From Cephalopachus bancanus (Eukaryota; Chordata; Mammalia; Primates; Tarsiidae): a DNA stretch of 64,000 nucleotides. The stretch spans positions 5,362,501 through 5,426,500 of the forward strand of contig JAPVLO010000039.1 of NCBI GenBank assembly GCA_027257055.1, in the 5' to 3' direction. The stretch's first letter is position 1. Each line of letters opens with the position of its first letter. The position numbers were made by a program, and so were the translations under genes. Below are positions 59,680-64,000 of the stretch, piece by piece. The notes beneath the pieces are model-generated. The model made no database searches, was not told the DNA's origin, and was given only the letters and a program-made list of their open reading frames with translations.

Positions 59680-59760
59680 GGGGACAGATGGCACCAAACA
59701 GGGCACTGGAGCGCGTGCCGTCATACAGGCTTCGCGACGGGGGTCGAGGAGCCTTCACAG
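59680..59760 (-). CDS. Coding exon, probable C16orf96 orthologue
   Basis: 81 nt bounded by acceptor CCTGCTCAG|CTGTGAAG and donor TGTCCCC|GTGAGT. Only one frame is open: VKAPRPPSRSLYDGTRSSAL then FGAICP, starting two bases into a codon and ending one base into the next. I do not recognise the peptide with certainty. Assignment to C16orf96 (a DUF4795, QRICH2-related protein) comes from position and strand: in human that gene lies next to UBALD1 and converges on it. It is a 3' exon of a multi-exon gene, and the upstream exons are probably right of the window. Confidence 0.6.
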
Positions 59761-60032
59761 CTGAGCAGGAAAGCAAAAGGAAAAGGAACTGAGTATGGCC
59801 CTTCCAGTGCACCAAGTTGCCCCCCACCCAGCCCTGGCCTGCCCTCGGGCCCCGTGTCAGGCCAATCCTAACACAGGCCAGGCTTCTTCTGTGGGACCAG
59901 ACCTGTTTCGCCGACCCACCCTCTCCACACACTCAACCTGGCCCACCTCCCTATGGAAGAATGTTCCTCCCTCCTTGCCTTCTTGAGTCTAGAGCTTTGC
60001 AAGGCCAAGATAGAAGGCTTTTTGAAATGAAC

Positions 60033-60366
<334 letters not shown>

Positions 60367-60436
60367 TTAAATGTCTGGCAGTTCTTTAGATATTCCTGTT
60401 GGGGATCAGACCACCAAAATGCCCCCACTGCTGTTC

Positions 60437-60592
60437 TTTATCTTTTTGGTTTTTTTCATTCTTTTTAAATAATAGAGACAGGGTATCACTATATTGCCCG
60501 GGCTGGACTCAAATTCCTGGGCTCAGGTGAACCTCCTGCCTTAGCCTTCTGAATAGCTGGGACTACAGGTGTACACCACCACACCCAGCTGC
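60437..60592 (-). mobile_element. Alu monomer, antisense
   Basis: atagagacagggtatcacta to gtacaccaccacacccagct; a single arm next to a full antisense Alu. Confidence 0.8.
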
Positions 60593-60599
60593 TTGTGAA

Positions 60600-60880
60600 T
60601 TTTTTTTTTTGAGTCAGGGTCTCACTCTCACTCCTAGGCTGGAGAGCTGTAGCATGATCATGGCTCATGGCAGCCTCACCCTCCTGGGCTCAGGCAATCC
60701 TTTACTCTCAGCTGGGACTATAGGCGTGTGCCACTATGGCTGGCAAATTTGGGATTTTGGAGGGGGTATAGACTAGGTCTCACTGTGTTGCCCTGGCTTG
60801 TCACCTGGGCTCAAGTGATCCTCCTGCCTTGGCCTCCCAAAGTGCTGGGATTACAGGTATGAGCCACTGCACCTGGCCTC
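60600..60880 (-). mobile_element. AluJ-like element, antisense
   Basis: ttgagtcagggtctcactct to ggtatgagccactgcacctg. Confidence 0.9.
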
Positions 60881-60984
60881 CAGCTTCTTTTGCATTTTCT
60901 TTTAGAAAGTAGGATTTATTAAGAAGACAGAAAAGCTCCCACAGTGGGAGGGGACCTGAAAGGGGTTGCCCGTTCTTTTGCATT

Positions 60985-61215
60985 TTTTGAGGTAAACTTC
61001 ATGTAACATAAAATTGAAGTGTACAATTCAGAGGCTTTTAGTACACTCACAGTGAGGTTTATCATCTCCATCTAGCATCTCTTTCACCTCTTAAGGAGCC
61101 CTGTCCCCATTAAGCAGTCCCTCCGCCCTACCCACTCCTAGCTCCTGGCAACCACGAGTTTTCTTCCTGTCTTGGTAGATTCACCTAGTCTGGACATTTT
61201 CTAGAGGTAGAGTCA
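60985..61215 (-). mobile_element. Old L1-type 3' sequence, antisense
   Basis: ttgaagtgtacaattcagag, ctcctggcaaccacgagttt, ttctagaggtagagtcagtc; same family as 7,336-7,830. Confidence 0.55.
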
Positions 61216-62452
61216 GTCAATGTGAGGCCTTTGGGTCAGCTCATGCTTCACTCTCAAACCCAAAGCCTCCTCTTCTCCCTGCCTAGTCAAGAACCAGCCT
61301 GACCCCAACAGATCACCTGTCCTCATCTCGAGCCTGGAAAGCCTTCCACTGCAAAGGGAACTTTGATCAAGGTAAGAATCTGGAGCGGAGAAGCATCCTG
61401 GATCACCAGGTGGGCCCAAGTGTGATCACAAGGGTCCCTAACAAGAGGCAGGCAGGAGGGTCAAAGTTAGAGAAGGCGTGACAATGGATGCAGAGGCCTG
61501 ACTGGCGCTAAAGCATTGAAGGAGGCAGGAGCCACGAGCCACCGAAGGCAGGCAGCCTCTAGAAGCTGGACAGGGAAGGAAAGGGACTCCTCTGGAGCCC
61601 CCCAAAGGAGCATGCCCTGCCAACACCTGACTTTAACACAGTGAGTCTGATTTGAGACTTCTGATCTCCAGAACACATGAACATAATATATTCATGTCGC
61701 TTTGAGCCACTCAGCTGTGGCGATGTTACAGCAGCCATAGGAAATGGACACAGATGGGTTCTGATCTGGGAAGGGCCTGCTAGGGGGCCCTGGTGGGGGT
61801 GTATGGGAGCAGCTCCCTCAGAACTGCTGCGGCCTGGGAGCCTGGTCGGGCATCGCTGGCTCTCTCGCTCCTCCCTCCTGCCGCTGCAGCCCTGATCCTT
61901 CCACTGGAGTCTCCCCGGCTACCTCCTCCTACCTGAGTCCTGCCTGCACTTGGCCTTCCTCCCACAGAGCCTTCTCTGCAAGCCCAGCCTCTGACTACTG
62001 GGCTTGGCATATTCACCCTCCTGCCAGCGCACCACTCCCTGGGGCTTGGCTGTTCCCTCTGTGCCGGCCTGAACTCCTGACTACAGTGGCGGTGTCTGAG
62101 GCCACAGGCTGGTCGGATGGCTCTTGGTGGTCCCCGCAAGGCTGGCTACGGGCTGGGTGCATGGCAGGAGCCCAGTGGACACAGTAGGATGAATCTGGGA
62201 CCAGGCTGGAGCTGGGTAAGGTTCACCCTGGCTAGTTTGGGGTTTAGATATTGAGTCTGTTTTTCATTAGAATGTTCTTTCAGGTAAATAAATGAACAAT
62301 AACAGTCAACTAATCAAGATGTGGCCACAGCCAGGCTTCCAGGTGGTTTCTAGCACAAACGGTCCCCAACCTATGATTGCTTGATAGGGTTTCTTGACTT
62401 TATAATACTCTGCCACAGTTCAACATATTGTACAGTATTCGAAAAATTACAT

Positions 62453-62735
62453 AACCTGGGCACAGTGGCTTACCCCTACAATCCTAGCACTTTGGAAGGT
62501 GGAGGCGAGAAGATTGCCTGAGCCCAGGGATTTGAAACCAGTCAGGACAACTTGGCGAGATCTCATCTCTATAATAAGTCAAAAAGTGGTCAGGCATGGT
62601 GGCGCATGCCTATGGTCCCAGCTACTTGGAAGGCTGGGGCAGAAGTATAGCCTGAGCCAAGCAGGTTGAGGCTGCAATAGCTGTGCGCATGCCACTGCAC
62701 TCCAGCCTGAGAGACAGAGTGAGACTCCAAATTAA
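62453..62735 (+). mobile_element. Intermediate-lineage Alu
   Basis: acctgggcacagtggcttac to agactccaaattaaaaaaaa; right arm aatagctgtgcgcatgccac; a GATA tract (62,750-62,768) follows the tail. Confidence 0.92.
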
Positions 62736-62802
62736 AAAAAATAGAGAGAGATTGATAGATAGATAGATATGATATTCAACACTTTATTATAAAGTAGGCA
62801 TT

Positions 62803-63072
62803 GTGGCCGGGCACAGTGGCTGAGGTGAGAAGATTGCCTGAGCCCAGGTGTTCAAGACTAGCCTGGGCAACTTGGTGAGACCTCATCTCTACAATAAATC
62901 AAGAATAATTAGCTGGGCATGGTGGCGCACGCCTGTAGTTCCAGTTACTTGGAAGGCTGAGGTGAAGAATCACCTGAGCCCACCAGGCTGAGGCTGCAGT
63001 GGCTGTGAGTTTGCCATTGCACTCCAGCCTGGGCAACAGAGTGAGACTCCAACGAAAAAAATAAAATAAAAT
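62803..63072 (+). mobile_element. Intermediate-lineage Alu with left-arm deletion
   Basis: ggccgggcacagtggctgag jumps straight to gaggtgagaagattgcc; linker caataaatcaagaataatta; right arm gtggctgtgagtttgccatt. Confidence 0.92.
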
Positions 63073-63862
63073 AGGCTTTGTATTAGCTGACTTTGCTCTA
63101 CTGTCAGCTAATGTAAGTGTTCTGAGCATGTCTAAGGTCTGCGAGGCTAAGCTATGGAATTCAGTAGGTGAAGTGTATAAAATGCATTTTCGACTTAGCA
63201 TATTTTTCAACTTAGGGGTTTATCAGAACATGACCCTGTTGTTAGTTGAGGAGCATCTTATAGTTGGACTTTGTCACCCCCAAGAAAGATAAAGCAGTGG
63301 AGATCATCAGAATTCAAGTCATGGCTTGCTACACGGGTCCTGGGAATGAATGAGTCATTGGGTGAAAGGCTCCTCCCTTGGGGTGACAGCCCTGGGGAGG
63401 TCGATGGATGAGTGGTGACAGGGACAAGTATGTAAGATGGTGGACTCCATCCGTCCTGGCCCCCTACTAAGGGTGCCTTCCCGGCAAGCAGACCTAGCCT
63501 GCTCCTTTATGAAATGCCTCACCAAGTTGTTATAGAGCGAAGGGGCAGGGGACAGAGTCTGACACAAAGTCGGAGTTCATTAAATATTAGCCACCGCTGT
63601 TGTTACCTTGCTTGGTGATCCCTGAAGCCCAGCCCGAGTCCCTCCCAGCAGCTCCCAGGCAGGGAGGCCTGGGACAGTCAAGCTTCTCCAGGAGAAGCCG
63701 CATACTTCCTGGGGAGAATGCGGGGTTCCAGATGGTGTCCTGCCCTCCCAGAAACAGGGTAGGGACCTGAACTGGATTGAATAGCGATCCCCAAAATGAT
63801 AAGTCCCCTAGAACCTGTGAATGTGACCTTACTTAAAGAAAGGGTCTTCGCAGGTGTAATTA

Positions 63863-64000
<138 letters not shown>

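Noticed and set aside
59159..59932. 257-aa minus-strand frame
   Set aside because: Contains the 81-nt exon, but the remainder is intron read-through; splice sites bound the exon clearly.
61310..61375. Exon-like pieces on both strands (plus: ccaacag|atcacc to atcaag|gtaaga; minus: tttgcag|tggaag to gacag|gtgatc)
   Set aside because: Very short, phases do not fit the neighbouring minus-strand exon, and no gene is expected on the plus strand.

Overview
The window is nuclear genomic DNA from a primate. It carries spliced mammalian genes with GT-AG introns, GC-rich CpG-island promoters and dozens of dimeric Alu elements, plus old L1, L2, MIR, MER and LTR-type repeats. No Alu copy I read shows the AluS/AluY diagnostic stretches that dominate monkey and ape genomes, and none shows the lemur/loris type. 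Most are AluJ-like, or belong to a strongly derived lineage with a linker reading caataaatcaaaaa and a new hairpin in the right arm. A tarsier is the best guess for the host (inference). Protein-level changes against human MGRN1, judged from memory, also argue against human.

Layout. Positions 1-41,100 hold the 5' part of MGRN1 (mahogunin RING finger 1) on the minus strand. Eleven coding exons are placed base by base, covering residues 1-355 with the complete C3HC4 RING; the 3' exons lie left of position 1. Intron 1 is about 20.4 kb and full of repeats. Positions 41,100-45,900 hold the head-to-head intergenic region: the MGRN1 CpG-island promoter, old repeats, a compact CRE/CArG/CCAAT/E-box promoter-like cassette near 44.8-45.1 kb, and the UBALD1 promoter. 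UBALD1 is complete on the plus strand (three coding exons, 177 aa, 45,928-51,087). Beyond it is a long 3'/intergenic stretch. On the minus strand near 58.5-59.8 kb there is one clear and one probable coding exon, most likely the 3' end of the C16orf96 orthologue.

The order MGRN1 - UBALD1 - (C16orf96) matches human 16p13.3 in reverse complement. It also mirrors RNF157 - UBALD2 - QRICH2 on human 17q25. MGRN1 is a cytoplasmic E3 ubiquitin ligase. UBALD1 is a small UBA-like protein of poorly known function. Apart from shared promoter architecture, nothing in the sequence shows the genes working together.

No CRISPR array, operon, prophage or other prokaryotic system is present. The most notable signals are the derived Alu lineage with its graded intermediates, an apparent 1-nt deletion in MGRN1 exon 1, and the unassigned immediate-early-like promoter cassette.
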